From: a virus
Reading direction: 5' to 3' (one strand)
Length of the DNA stretch: 21,966 bases
Virus record (IMG/VR): IMGVR_UViG_3300010150_000207
Coordinates: 1 to 21,966 of that record
Shown here: one piece after another, positions 15,801 to 21,966 of the stretch
Layout of the letters: each line of letters starts with the position of its first letter
How positions within the stretch are numbered: position 1 is the first letter of the stretch
Made by a program: the position numbers and the translations under genes
Notes under the pieces: generated by a model
What the model was told of the DNA's origin: nothing
The model's database searches: none
The model's input: only the letters and a program-made list of their open reading frames with translations

Positions 15801-16803
15801 CATCTAAGAGTAAATTACCTAAATTTTGTTGAATCTGATTAGAAGCTCCTCTAGTATCTATTTGAGGGATTGCTTGTCTAATTAGTCCACCAGATATAGT
15901 CGCTGCAAATACACCTAAAGCTGCAGTAGCCGATTCTATATTTTCTACTAAGAATCCACCAAAAAATTCTGCAATTGGCCCTATAAAGTTTCTAAAGTTA
16001 TTTAAAACTTCATCAAAAGCAACGCTGAGTTTGTTTAATTGGTTGACTGAATCGTCTCCAAGCATTTCTGCAATAGCTCCGTATCGCTCTTCTGATTGAC
16101 GAAGAACTTCGTTTGCAACGGCTTGGGATTTTTGAAAAGTGGTAAGTTGATTTTTGTTAAGACCTAATGCAGAAGCATATCTTATTGATGCTTCTTCTAA
16201 TCTTAGAATAATACCGAGTTCGTCTAGTAATTCGGGTTCCGCTTTGGTAACACCACGAACAAGACGATTGAATGAGTCTGTTACATCTCGACCGAGTGCA
16301 ATAGAGACAATTTTAGCACTTTCACCAAGTTCTTTTAACTGACCTGGTGATAGTCCTGCAGCAAGTCCGATAGCTGCGGCTTGTGAAGCTTCTTTGAATG
16401 TTATCTGAGCTGCGGTAGCTGCTTGAATTTCACGAGCAATAGTTTTCATTGCTCTACCTGTTGTAGCTGCAAAAGCTTCTTGACCTTCCATAAGTACTCG
16501 GAAGTCAGCAGCATCTTTTAGAAATCTAAATAAAGCATCAATGGCGAATAACTGAGCGGCTAAAGTAGCGTATGCAGGAACTAGCCCTCCTGTAATACCC
16601 TGAGACATCTTACTAAAGTTTTTAGTAACATTGGATGACATTTGTGCCACACCTTTTCCGGCACGGTCAGCTGATGATGCGTTTTTATCTAATTGATTAA
16701 AACCTGCTCCAGCTTTTTTTGCATCCTTTTCTACTTTATTTAATCCAGAAGCAGTGACCTTAAAGTCTACCTGACCTCCTGATTTCTTTTTTCCTCCTGC
16801 CAT
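12871..16803 (-). CDS. H: Tape measure protein (1310 aa)
   Basis: It sets tail length and is packed inside the tube before ejection. It is the longest gene directly after G/GT. The protein is mostly alpha-helical: N-terminal coiled coil with Lys/Ala (residues 1-70), hydrophobic segments at about 70-95 (LVPAYATLAAQLFAIDALF) and 425-460 (GIMRFAGFVGIAVMLVQMG), long charged coiled coils to about 1090, then a Gly/Pro-rich region with the GPEAGYNATLHGTEAVVPLG motif and a strand NVNVTVNVDQNGG, both typical of the end of tape measures. With about 0.15 nm per residue the tail would be near 200 nm, an inference from the known scaling. No lysozyme or peptidase motif was recognised. AGGA/AAGG lies just before the ATG; the stop overlaps the next start (TAATG). 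Confidence 0.93.
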   Translation of the reverse strand: MAGGKKKSGGQVDFKVTASGLNKVEKDAKKAGAGFNQLDKNASSADRAGKGVAQMSSNVTKNFSKMSQGITGGLVPAYATLAAQLFAIDALFRFLKDAADFRVLMEGQEAFAATTGRAMKTIAREIQAATAAQITFKEASQAAAIGLAAGLSPGQLKELGESAKIVSIALGRDVTDSFNRLVRGVTKAEPELLDELGIILRLEEASIRYASALGLNKNQLTTFQKSQAVANEVLRQSEERYGAIAEMLGDDSVNQLNKLSVAFDEVLNNFRNFIGPIAEFFGGFLVENIESATAALGVFAATISGGLIRQAIPQIDTRGASNQIQQNLGNLLLDGNTNESKARKERMLAGNYTDKDVAQYQNSLKTKTTSLLTFENVSRAEATRTFNLLKLQRQQMVVESTRGFARMRAQFVMELYTMQAEHGKVMGTIKMGFVALGKVANGIMRFAGFVGIAVMLVQMGKSLYERFRGVDKTIEELENKTKKLTETQKGLNDELERTAKVFDKDMFATRSQEIESIGNAFQSADLQNRITEYNAMFEALGGDNEEVINLRNELSKTFDTLTKFDPRFAKFNKQLETNPVLLNSSVGAMRKYSAENVLSGQAVKSLQEATANASKQINQFAQALPKVPYQNVIISQEQMVLSLQQLIKAQGNTTEETEAYEKQLDIVLGKMEAYKFLAMANVEIMQMMAIAQQQVASTTNSVFGEKKDADAAYKTAGAMKKMFEAQTAVFQAEQNITDNLGAEEKKIREAQLKNAKLMEETALDTLAATMLMEKTLFRINKMAMEGLTEELGTSLGKALRGEKDAFKDFGKNIAKQLTDEMGKQVANNIMKITYGGTPLDPRFQQQVFKQQLKDSFKEGFTDDNSPFQRGATGAANLIGGAMHKAANHHINGLYNAKKALAEAKVASAEAARTEQGKTVKGYEQTIAKFGTDGSVITTQNENTARMREIAQQIKDEENKIRVANIARHAAGDPYGKESGVEKFFNKFTTPSGIAAQLGKETPAMQKQSKALFKESPVIAKLNEELEQVRRNFLSLGEQVTDNAQKLSIANQEIDGARLTFTELDKAVGNAVEELDEIKAGAPTTTGFVPTSEEKPNDPNAPTTKTGTQPSAGGIDPGYFSKKAGELFPNIMETIGENKFGQNVMEFGTAITQFATLTAQGFALAGKQEEAADIMLEVAKIQMALAMAEMALQLSSAFGVPTKGRYGGIISPSGKSFSGGGIAAGPEAGYNATLHGTEAVVPLGNDRSIPVKMSGSGGTNNVNVTVNVDQNGGSETLMSGDGARELGKTIAAIAQDTIAKEQRAGGLLSTI

Positions 16804-17603
16804 TTACCTTTTCCTTTTAGCTTCCTTTTGCTTTCTTGCTACCTCGGTGTTAATCGAGTCGGCTCTTTCTCTATCTATTGATTTCATAAAGAACACAACT
16901 GTCTTTTTATCTTCTATTTCGTAAATGTCTAGTAATTCTCCAAGACCTGACAAATTTTTTCCCATATACATACCACTCATACCGTCCCATGTATCTTGTA
17001 ATAGACTACACATAAAAAATGCCAACTGCACTTCATATGGGTATATATCTATAGCAGGAGGCATCTTATCAGGGTCGGGCTCTTGGCCTAACTGTTCGCA
17101 TACAGCGAGATATTTATCTAAGTCAATGCTTGTTTCTTTGTATTGTCTTTTTAATAAAGCAAGTATTTGTTCTACTTGCTTTTGGTAAAATTTTCTAAAT
17201 CACCTAGCATATCAGAAACCCAGCTATCAAAATCTCCAGAATTTTTTAGTAGTAATTCTGCGTTATCTGATGAAAACTCTAAACAGTCATCAGCGTTTAC
17301 GTCACTAATGTCTACTAATAAGAGCTCGTTTAAGTAAGAATACTTTAAACCTTTCCAATCTTTAATAACTGCTTTAGAGTATTCTACTAAAAATTTATCG
17401 TTATCAAGTTGCTCTTCGTATGCTCTAGTTCTTTTATTTAGAACTTGCTTTATTGCTCTGCTTCTAAGTTTTAGCAATTCTTCTCTTGCTAAGTATGTTA
17501 ATTTTACTGCGAAACCGTCCATTCCTGGAAACTCGATTTCGACTGTTTTACTTGGAGTTAATAAACTCTTCAGTGAAACTTTTGGTTGTTTTTGTTCCGT
17601 CAT
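16804..17603 (-). CDS. GT: Tail assembly chaperone, long form by -1 frameshift (lambda gpGT-like)
   Basis: The G frame is joined to a second frame by a -1 shift: bases 17603-17187 are read in the G frame, then base 17187 is re-read and translation continues to the TAA at 16804. This gives 266 residues (lambda GT has 279). After the shift the protein reads YQKQVEQILALLKRQY and continues through the Met at 17064 without a stop. The added part is helical and contains PYEVQLAFFMCSLLQDTWDG and a basic end. A separate start at 17064 is unlikely, because no Shine-Dalgarno motif precedes it and the frame is open up to the slippery site. In lambda the T part links the chaperone to tube subunits. The stop is immediately followed by the tape measure ATG. 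Confidence 0.87.
17172..17603 (-). CDS. G: Tail assembly chaperone, short form (lambda gpG-like)
   Basis: This 143-residue protein (lambda gpG has 140) lies between the tube and tape measure genes, where siphovirus tail assembly chaperones are found. It starts with a disordered lead (EQKQPKVSLKSLLTPSKTVE), then a strand pair (VEIEFPGMDGFAVKLTYLARE) and helices (ELLKLRSRAIKQVLN), with an acidic C-terminal part (VDISDVNADDCLEFSSDNAELLLKN) similar in organisation to the family. The role is to bind the tape measure protein and recruit tube subunits; it is not kept in the virion in lambda. AGGA lies 6 bases before the ATG. A slippery heptamer five codons before the TAG gives the longer GT product. 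Confidence 0.85.
   Translation of the reverse strand: MTEQKQPKVSLKSLLTPSKTVEIEFPGMDGFAVKLTYLAREELLKLRSRAIKQVLNKRTRAYEEQLDNDKFLVEYSKAVIKDWKGLKYSYLNELLLVDISDVNADDCLEFSSDNAELLLKNSGDFDSWVSDMLGDLENFTKSK
17187..17193 (-). promoter_or_regulatory. Programmed -1 frameshift heptamer A-AAT-TTT
   Basis: On the minus strand the zero-frame codons AAT TTT are preceded by A, so tRNAs can re-pair on AAA TTT one base back (an X-XXY-YYZ heptamer). It lies in the only overlap of the two frames: the new frame has a TGA just upstream, and the G frame ends at TAG (17172) four codons downstream. A Shine-Dalgarno-like AGGTG (17201-17205) lies 7 bases upstream and could stimulate the shift, as in dnaX. I did not find an obvious strong stem downstream. 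Confidence 0.85.
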
Positions 17604-17613
17604 TTTTTATCCT

Positions 17614-17640
17614 AAAAAGTGGGAGAGCCTAAGCCCTCCC
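17614..17640 (-). terminator. Intrinsic terminator after the tail tube gene
   Basis: On the minus strand GGGAGGGC pairs with GCTCTCCC (8 pairs including one G-T wobble, loop TTAG), followed by AC and five T residues. It lies between the tail tube stop codon and the Shine-Dalgarno sequence of the G chaperone gene, so it should reduce transcription of everything downstream. Confidence 0.88.
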
Positions 17641-17652
17641 GAGTTTGTTTTA

Positions 17653-18945
17653 CTACGATACGTAAGTAAGTTTTACTTCGTTTGTAGCTGATGCAGCCGT
17701 ACCTGATGATAAGTCTGTCGGTAAACCGTGGAAAGCCACGTCTACTGATACTACGTCATCAAAGCTGTGTGTTGGTAGTTCTAGATGAGCTTTGTCTACT
17801 TCAACGTCTACTTTTGGAGTGTTTCCACTTCCTCCAATAGAGAATTTCAAGTCAAAAGCGTTAGTAATAACACCTCTTGATTCTTGTAATCTTTCAAATA
17901 AGTCTAATGACCCATTTGCTGTATCGTTTAAGTAACAGGTAAAGTTACCTGAAACTGATCTTGTTCCCATTACATGTCCTAATGGTAGGTTAACTGAACC
18001 TAGTGTTTCTGGTGTTAAATAACTTAGATTGTTTTCAATCGTAATGTTACCACCTGTTAGTGTTACTCCGTAAGTTACATCATTTGTTCCATCAACTGCT
18101 AATGCACCTAGTGTACCATCTGATGCTGATACATCAAAAATGATTTCTAAATCTGTTAGCTTTTGTCTAATAAAATTGCCTGTTGAACTTATTCCTTCGT
18201 TTACTATGCCTAAAGCTGTAGTTCCTGTCACACTGTTACCAGAGTCTGTTGCTCTAGTTTCTAAAGTTGCTACTTCTTCTACACTTTTACCATTTCCAGA
18301 CCAGCCAATTTGTGCTAATCCATCAATATCAAAGTCTATTGAAGCTGAACCTACTGAACAGTCTGCTAGTTTATAAACCGTTACTCCGTCTGTACCAGTT
18401 GTATAAGTATTGCCTTCAGAATCCTTAGATGCTCCTAGTACAAAGAATAAATCAAATGTACCTAAAGTAACTTGGTTTGAGTTTGCAAAATTAAACACAT
18501 TTGGCTCATAAGCTGCAGCGGTTGTAGGGAAGTTCCCTCCAGATCCTTTGTTATAGCTAGTGCCTTCTTCTGTTCCACCTGGTGCAGACATAGCTGACCA
18601 TAATGGGCCTTCTACTGCAAACTTTTTAGCATTACCTGCGTGTTGTCCGTTTGTTGCACCATCTGTAATTGCTGATGCGCTTCCTGAACCTGACGTAGTT
18701 GGCCTCATATAAGTTGAAAACGACCATTCTGCTGGCGCAAAAGAGTCAGTAAACATTGCTCTACCTCTTTTTGAGTAACCAGTTGAATTTGCTGCTTCAC
18801 TTAAAGTAACCTCTGATGTATTTGTGCCTTGACTAAAAGAAAATCCATCTAATACAGGTATCTCATAAAGAGCTGTATTAGCTGTAGTTCCATCATAGCT
18901 ATGAGTCATAAATACTTTGGTATCTCTACTAAAGAAAAATGCCAT
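17653..18945 (-). CDS. Major tail tube protein (430 aa)
   Basis: The protein forms the tail tube by stacking rings around the tape measure. Evidence is mainly context: it lies between the tail terminator gene and the G/GT chaperone genes, exactly where lambda V sits, and it has its own intrinsic terminator, as expected of an abundant product. The sequence is predominantly beta with many Gly, Ser and Thr residues. It opens with FFFSRDTKVFMTHSY and an LDGFSFSQGTNTSEVTLSEA segment like the first strands of tube proteins. At 430 residues it is longer than lambda gpV (246), so extra surface domains are likely. A strong Shine-Dalgarno sequence (AGGAG, 6 bases before ATG) fits high expression. Confidence 0.8.
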   Translation of the reverse strand: MAFFFSRDTKVFMTHSYDGTTANTALYEIPVLDGFSFSQGTNTSEVTLSEAANSTGYSKRGRAMFTDSFAPAEWSFSTYMRPTTSGSGSASAITDGATNGQHAGNAKKFAVEGPLWSAMSAPGGTEEGTSYNKGSGGNFPTTAAAYEPNVFNFANSNQVTLGTFDLFFVLGASKDSEGNTYTTGTDGVTVYKLADCSVGSASIDFDIDGLAQIGWSGNGKSVEEVATLETRATDSGNSVTGTTALGIVNEGISSTGNFIRQKLTDLEIIFDVSASDGTLGALAVDGTNDVTYGVTLTGGNITIENNLSYLTPETLGSVNLPLGHVMGTRSVSGNFTCYLNDTANGSLDLFERLQESRGVITNAFDLKFSIGGSGNTPKVDVEVDKAHLELPTHSFDDVVSVDVAFHGLPTDLSSGTAASATNEVKLTYVS

Positions 18946-18959
18946 TCTTTTCTCCTATT

Positions 18960-19421
18960 TTAATATCGAATCTCGACTGTAATTTCTCCTACGCCGAGAG
19001 GTTCGAGTACTCCTTCATCTGTTGTCACCGTTCCAATTGTTGTTTGAACCGTTGATTGAGATGCTCCTGTTGAATCATAATACGTTAAGGGATCTTTATC
19101 CTCTAGTACCGTTTCAACATCTTCTAACAATTCTTCGAGTGCTAAAATAACATCACTGTCATCTGATGCATAACATCGAATCGTTAATCTTAAAAATCTA
19201 AATCTAAACCCACCGCCATCATACTCTCGAGTTTCTGAGCCTGCCCCTATGTGAATAGTAGGAAACTCATTTACTTCGTCCCAAAACTTCAATCGTCTTT
19301 CTACTTTTGCGATTGAACTTCTATATGGCGGAGTTCCATTTATTTGCTCTAATTCTAATGCTAGTGCTTCTACAATGGCGCGTCTACGCGTGGTATGTTT
19401 CCTTGCTAAACTGCTTTCCAT
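18960..19421 (-). CDS. Tail terminator protein (lambda gpU-like position)
   Basis: This 153-residue protein starts with an amphipathic helix (RRRAIVEALALELEQINGTPPY), followed by FPTIHIGAGSETREY and alternating strands (FRFRFLRLTIRCYASD), then a helix LALEELLEDVETVLEDKD and a C-terminal strand GVGEITVEIRY. This helix-strand-strand-helix-strand order is the usual pattern of tail terminators (lambda gpU, gp17 of SPP1), which form the ring that ends tail-tube growth and joins the head. The gene lies directly before the tail tube gene, as expected. AGGAG lies 6 bases before the ATG, inside the end of the previous gene, and the stop and start codons overlap (TAATG). Confidence 0.75.
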   Translation of the reverse strand: MESSLARKHTTRRRAIVEALALELEQINGTPPYRSSIAKVERRLKFWDEVNEFPTIHIGAGSETREYDGGGFRFRFLRLTIRCYASDDSDVILALEELLEDVETVLEDKDPLTYYDSTGASQSTVQTTIGTVTTDEGVLEPLGVGEITVEIRY

Positions 19422-21040
19422 TATACTCTCCTAATCCTTAGAAATCTATCTCCTATTATACTTTGTGCTATCTCTCGTACAGATTCTCCTATAATTTTTC
19501 TTGGGTCTCTCTGTGTACTTCCCATTGCATTACCTGGTTCAAAAGTTTCGTATGGGTCTCTCATGTAAGTATAATTTACATTTAATCCACCTCTTGGACC
19601 AACCATTACATCTTTTGCTTCGGCACTGGCTGCAAATCGGCCTGTTCTAAAGTTTAAAGCAGGACTTGTCATTTTTGATGCAACTACTTTTGGTAACAAC
19701 TCATTTAATAAAGCTTCTAAAGCCAGTGGGTTGTTATTTGTCTGTAAACTAGCCTGTCTTGCTTTCTTAGCTGCTTTTTTTCTAACTGCTCCACCAAATT
19801 TTGCTTTAACTTTTGACTTTGCTTTAGAAATCTGTTTTGTTCTTGCTCTTGTTTTTTCTTTATCTTTGTATTTAGCCTCTTTAACAAGATTTTTATTAAT
19901 TTTAAATCTCATATCAGGCATGCCACTGGCTGTTTTTATAGTACTAGGTATTTTTGCAAATACCCCTCTATCTATCATTTCACCCATAGACAAAGAAGCT
20001 GTTTTTTCCAAATCCTTGCTAAACTTTGTTAGTAATTTATCTTCTAGAGCAGCAAAAAATCCATCCAATCTCGGATCGTTTTTTTCATACTTTCCTGAAT
20101 CAGCCGCGTTAGCTAATTTATTATCTGATCCTAGTCCGAATACGATTTTTATTTTTAAATCTTTTTCTGCAAAGTTATCGCTAAATAAATCAATTTCACT
20201 GAACCCTTCTAAAGAGTAAGCTGCATTAAACTCTTCGTTTACTATTTTGGCTATAGTATTAACTGCAGTTGGCTCATAATTTACTCCGCCTCTGCTACCT
20301 CCATACTCAAACATACTCTGAAAATCTTTATTTCTCATTTTTTCTAAGAAATGTACCATTTTTACTGTTGAATCGTTTCTTTTATATGTTCTATCATTTC
20401 TACCACCAGCTTTGAAGTCTCCAGTATGTAGTCTTGTTGATCTTCTGCTTCTTTTTTTAAAACTGTCTGAATCTTTATCAATAGTACCAAAAGAGTCACC
20501 GCCAGATGTAGCTAAACGATTCTGATTTTCAGCAACAAATAGCTTATCATTCTCTAATCCTATAGCTGTTTGTTTTGCTATCTCATCTATTACCATCTTT
20601 TGAGCTTTGTAATGCCTATCTGGGTCTACAAATTTTTTACCGTCTTCTCTAGTGCCTTCTCTGCCCTCTCCCATTGTAAAACTTTTATTAAAGTTTAAAC
20701 ATACAGTACTACCTTTTGTAGTTATTAGTACATCATTTGGACTAACTACAAATCCATGTTTTTCTAATGCGTCTTTCCAAACTGCTGGAGTATTATATCC
20801 TCTAGTTGCTTGTGAGGCTTGTAGTTCAATTCTCTTTAACTCTACTGCTGTAATGCCAATTCCATCTGCTCTTAACATCTTTTTAAAGTTTTCAACTACA
20901 ACACCTTTTGTCCATTGTTCAGTATAAAACATTTCAGTTACATACCTACTAGACTGGTCTCTTACATAACGTTGATAGCTTTCATCTTTATAAGTACCTA
21001 GTGCAGTTTCAATTTCATGAAATAAATCTTTTAAAGCCAT
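19421..21040 (-). CDS. Neck / tail-completion structural protein, enlarged (539 aa)
   Basis: I do not recognise the whole protein. It sits where lambda Z or HK97 gp10 (tail-completion proteins, usually below 200 residues) would be, between the connector and the tail terminator. The last 80 residues resemble gp10-like proteins: FRTGRFAASAEAKDV, then a YTYMRDPYETFEPG segment, then a helix GESVREIAQSIIGDRFLRI. The first 350 residues are mixed helix and charged segments of unknown role. Residues about 385-430 form a very basic stretch rich in Lys and Arg (KAKSKVKAKFGG, VRKKAAKKAR), which might contact DNA at the head exit or be a linker. The start overlaps the previous stop (TAATG) without a Shine-Dalgarno motif, which suggests translational coupling. 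A structural role is likely; the exact role is inferred from position. Confidence 0.6.
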   Translation of the reverse strand: MALKDLFHEIETALGTYKDESYQRYVRDQSSRYVTEMFYTEQWTKGVVVENFKKMLRADGIGITAVELKRIELQASQATRGYNTPAVWKDALEKHGFVVSPNDVLITTKGSTVCLNFNKSFTMGEGREGTREDGKKFVDPDRHYKAQKMVIDEIAKQTAIGLENDKLFVAENQNRLATSGGDSFGTIDKDSDSFKKRSRRSTRLHTGDFKAGGRNDRTYKRNDSTVKMVHFLEKMRNKDFQSMFEYGGSRGGVNYEPTAVNTIAKIVNEEFNAAYSLEGFSEIDLFSDNFAEKDLKIKIVFGLGSDNKLANAADSGKYEKNDPRLDGFFAALEDKLLTKFSKDLEKTASLSMGEMIDRGVFAKIPSTIKTASGMPDMRFKINKNLVKEAKYKDKEKTRARTKQISKAKSKVKAKFGGAVRKKAAKKARQASLQTNNNPLALEALLNELLPKVVASKMTSPALNFRTGRFAASAEAKDVMVGPRGGLNVNYTYMRDPYETFEPGNAMGSTQRDPRKIIGESVREIAQSIIGDRFLRIRRV

Positions 21041-21636
21041 TAAATAACAACTTTATATAAATCAAGTACTCTTTTTATATGGTCAGGAAAGTCACTGCTA
21101 TTTCTTAGACCTGCAGTACCTTGATTCTGTTGGACTGCTCCGCCCAAAGTTCTTCTTTCTTTATGCTCATCTTTTATATAGTAGTTAACTAAGTCAAATA
21201 AAGCTAACTGTAAATCTCTTGGTGTTGAGGCATACCCTGCTCTATATGTAATCTTTACAGCGCCTACACCTCTTGCCCAATGTATCTGATTACCGCCTGC
21301 ATTAGTTCTAATTATTGCATCGGCTTCTTCATCAAGATAGTATTCATATTTAGCTGTAGTAAGTTCTGTATAACTATCTGAATAGTTTTGTCTTTCTTCT
21401 ACTTTTGTTATAGAAACTACAGGACTCTCACTCACAATTATGGTGTTAGTAAAGTTATCTTCAATTGTAAAAGTTTCAACTTTGTCTGTACTATAAAAAT
21501 CTACGAAACTTGTTCCGCAATACTTTTTAACTAAATCAGATACCTGAGGTACTATAACATTTAAGCGATCATCATCCTTCTCCCCTCGAAGGCCTTCTGC
21601 GTCTTTATATTCGTTTACTGTTATTAAGTCTGCCAT
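21040..21636 (-). CDS. Head-tail connector protein (HK97 gp6 / SPP1 gp15-like)
   Basis: This 198-residue protein begins with a short helical segment (ITVNEYKDAEGL, then DDDRLNVIVPQVSDLVKKYCG) typical of the gp6-like adaptor family, whose members form a ring below the portal. The centre (about 55-130) is beta-rich and contains the SPVVSITKVE pattern seen in this family. The C-terminal part has the conserved helix PRDLQLALFDLVNYYIKDEH and a final helix PDHIKRVLDLYKVVI. Length and position between capsid and neck genes fit. No Shine-Dalgarno sequence is visible before the ATG, because the terminator hairpin and its T tract end four bases upstream; initiation may be weak. The stop codon overlaps the next start (TAATG). 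Confidence 0.82.
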   Translation of the reverse strand: MADLITVNEYKDAEGLRGEKDDDRLNVIVPQVSDLVKKYCGTSFVDFYSTDKVETFTIEDNFTNTIIVSESPVVSITKVEERQNYSDSYTELTTAKYEYYLDEEADAIIRTNAGGNQIHWARGVGAVKITYRAGYASTPRDLQLALFDLVNYYIKDEHKERRTLGGAVQQNQGTAGLRNSSDFPDHIKRVLDLYKVVI

Positions 21637-21640
21637 AGTT

Positions 21641-21669
21641 AAAAAGGGTGGGTTTTAAGGAAACCCACC
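21641..21669 (-). terminator. Intrinsic terminator after the major capsid gene
   Basis: Read on the minus strand, GGTGGGTTT pairs perfectly with AAACCCACC (9 base pairs, loop of 5), then comes C and five T residues. It starts 20 bases after the capsid stop codon. The last T lies only four bases before the ATG of the connector gene at 21636, so the hairpin occupies the ribosome landing area of any read-through transcript. Confidence 0.9.
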
Positions 21670-21688
21670 GAAAACCTGTAATTAGCTA

Positions 21689-21966
21689 TTAACTAGCTGC
21701 TGCGTACTTCCATCCGTGTACTGTGTGTGCACCTTCAATTAACTCGGCAAAGCCTAGTCTTTGTGAAGCTACTAATACTCTTCTTTGGTTCGCTACTTCG
21801 TAGTCAGATTCTATTGTTACACCTCTTAGTCTAGGCATTACATAGTTTCTTGGGTATACTGCGATAGCACCAGTTTTTGTCGCTGCTTTAGTAGCAAATT
21901 CATCACATAAAATGACTCTTGAGCCAAATACTTGTCCGATTTCACCACTTAATTTAGTAGCCATGT
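21689..21966 (-). CDS. Major capsid protein, C-terminal part (partial)
   Basis: The frame is open to the right edge of the window, so the true start lies outside; the Met at 21964 is probably internal. The visible 91 residues contain a run of basic and aromatic residues followed by short beta-strand-like segments (VYPRNYVMPRLRGVTIESDY, then ANQRRVLVASQRLGF), a pattern typical of the C-terminal end of phage major capsid proteins. Position supports the call: it comes immediately before a head-tail connector gene and is followed by a strong intrinsic terminator, as after the abundant capsid gene in several phages. The role would be the icosahedral shell. The fragment alone cannot prove the HK97 fold, and a decoration or other head protein is possible. 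Confidence 0.65.
   Translation of the reverse strand, partial: MATKLSGEIGQVFGSRVILCDEFATKAATKTGAIAVYPRNYVMPRLRGVTIESDYEVANQRRVLVASQRLGFAELIEGAHTVHGWKYAAAS

Noticed and set aside
16804-17064. Independent 86-residue gene starting at 17064
   Set aside because: The frame is open back to the slippery heptamer, no Shine-Dalgarno sequence precedes 17064, and the long form matches lambda GT in size.
19731-20219. Hydrophobic plus-strand frame of 162 residues
   Set aside because: It is antisense to the Lys-rich part of the 539-residue gene; Lys codons read backwards give Phe and Leu, so the membrane-like look is an artefact.
1-21966. tRNA genes, insertion sequences, attachment sites
   Set aside because: None was seen by eye, and coding density leaves little room; a tRNA scan would settle it.

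Overview
The window is the late structural (head completion and tail) region of a long-tailed, non-contractile (siphovirus-type) phage with a low-GC genome. All genes lie on the minus strand, so transcription runs from base 21966 down to base 1. The gene order matches phage lambda and HK97: major capsid protein, head-tail connector, neck or tail-completion protein, tail terminator, tail tube, tail assembly chaperones (G and frameshifted GT), tape measure, then lambda-like M, L, K, I and J tail-tip proteins. Small fibre or adaptor proteins of a style common in marine phages follow. AT-rich coding sequence and the fibre motifs suggest an uncultured marine phage of a low-GC bacterium, but nothing in the window identifies the host. 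No integrase, repressor, lysis or replication gene is present.

Region by region, in order of transcription: 21966-21689 is the C-terminal end of the major capsid protein. A strong intrinsic terminator follows (21641-21669). Bases 21636-18960 hold the connector, a large 539-residue neck or tail-completion protein and the tail terminator. Bases 18945-17653 encode the tail tube protein, followed by a second intrinsic terminator (17614-17640). Bases 17603-16804 encode the chaperones G and GT, joined by a -1 ribosomal frameshift at an A-AAT-TTT site. Bases 16803-12871 encode a 1310-residue tape measure protein. Bases 12871-10259 encode M, L, K and I homologues with overlapping stop and start codons. 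Bases 10257-1780 encode a 2825-residue J-like tail-tip protein. Bases 1771-1 hold four small genes, two of them clearly fibre-like; a perfect-consensus sigma70 promoter sits in front of the second (1266-1294).

The most unusual element is the C terminus of the J-like protein. A tract of 15 glycines, written largely in GGC codons in an AT-rich genome, leads directly into a complete intein/Hedgehog-type Hint domain (Cys1, TxxH, terminal His-Asn) that is followed by only seven residues. This predicts a self-cleaving tail tip. Upstream in the same protein, two Ala/Asn-rich heptad arrays alternate with two copies of an about 85-residue module, giving a long modular stalk.

The genes form one assembly pathway: the connector, neck and terminator proteins close the head and the tail; tube, chaperones and tape measure build the tail shaft; I, K, L, M and J form the tip; the last small genes probably add receptor-binding fibres. 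The terminators directly after the two most abundant proteins probably set their excess over the downstream proteins, and the internal promoter probably boosts the fibre genes. The window is densely coding, and no gene-free stretch exceeds 75 bases.
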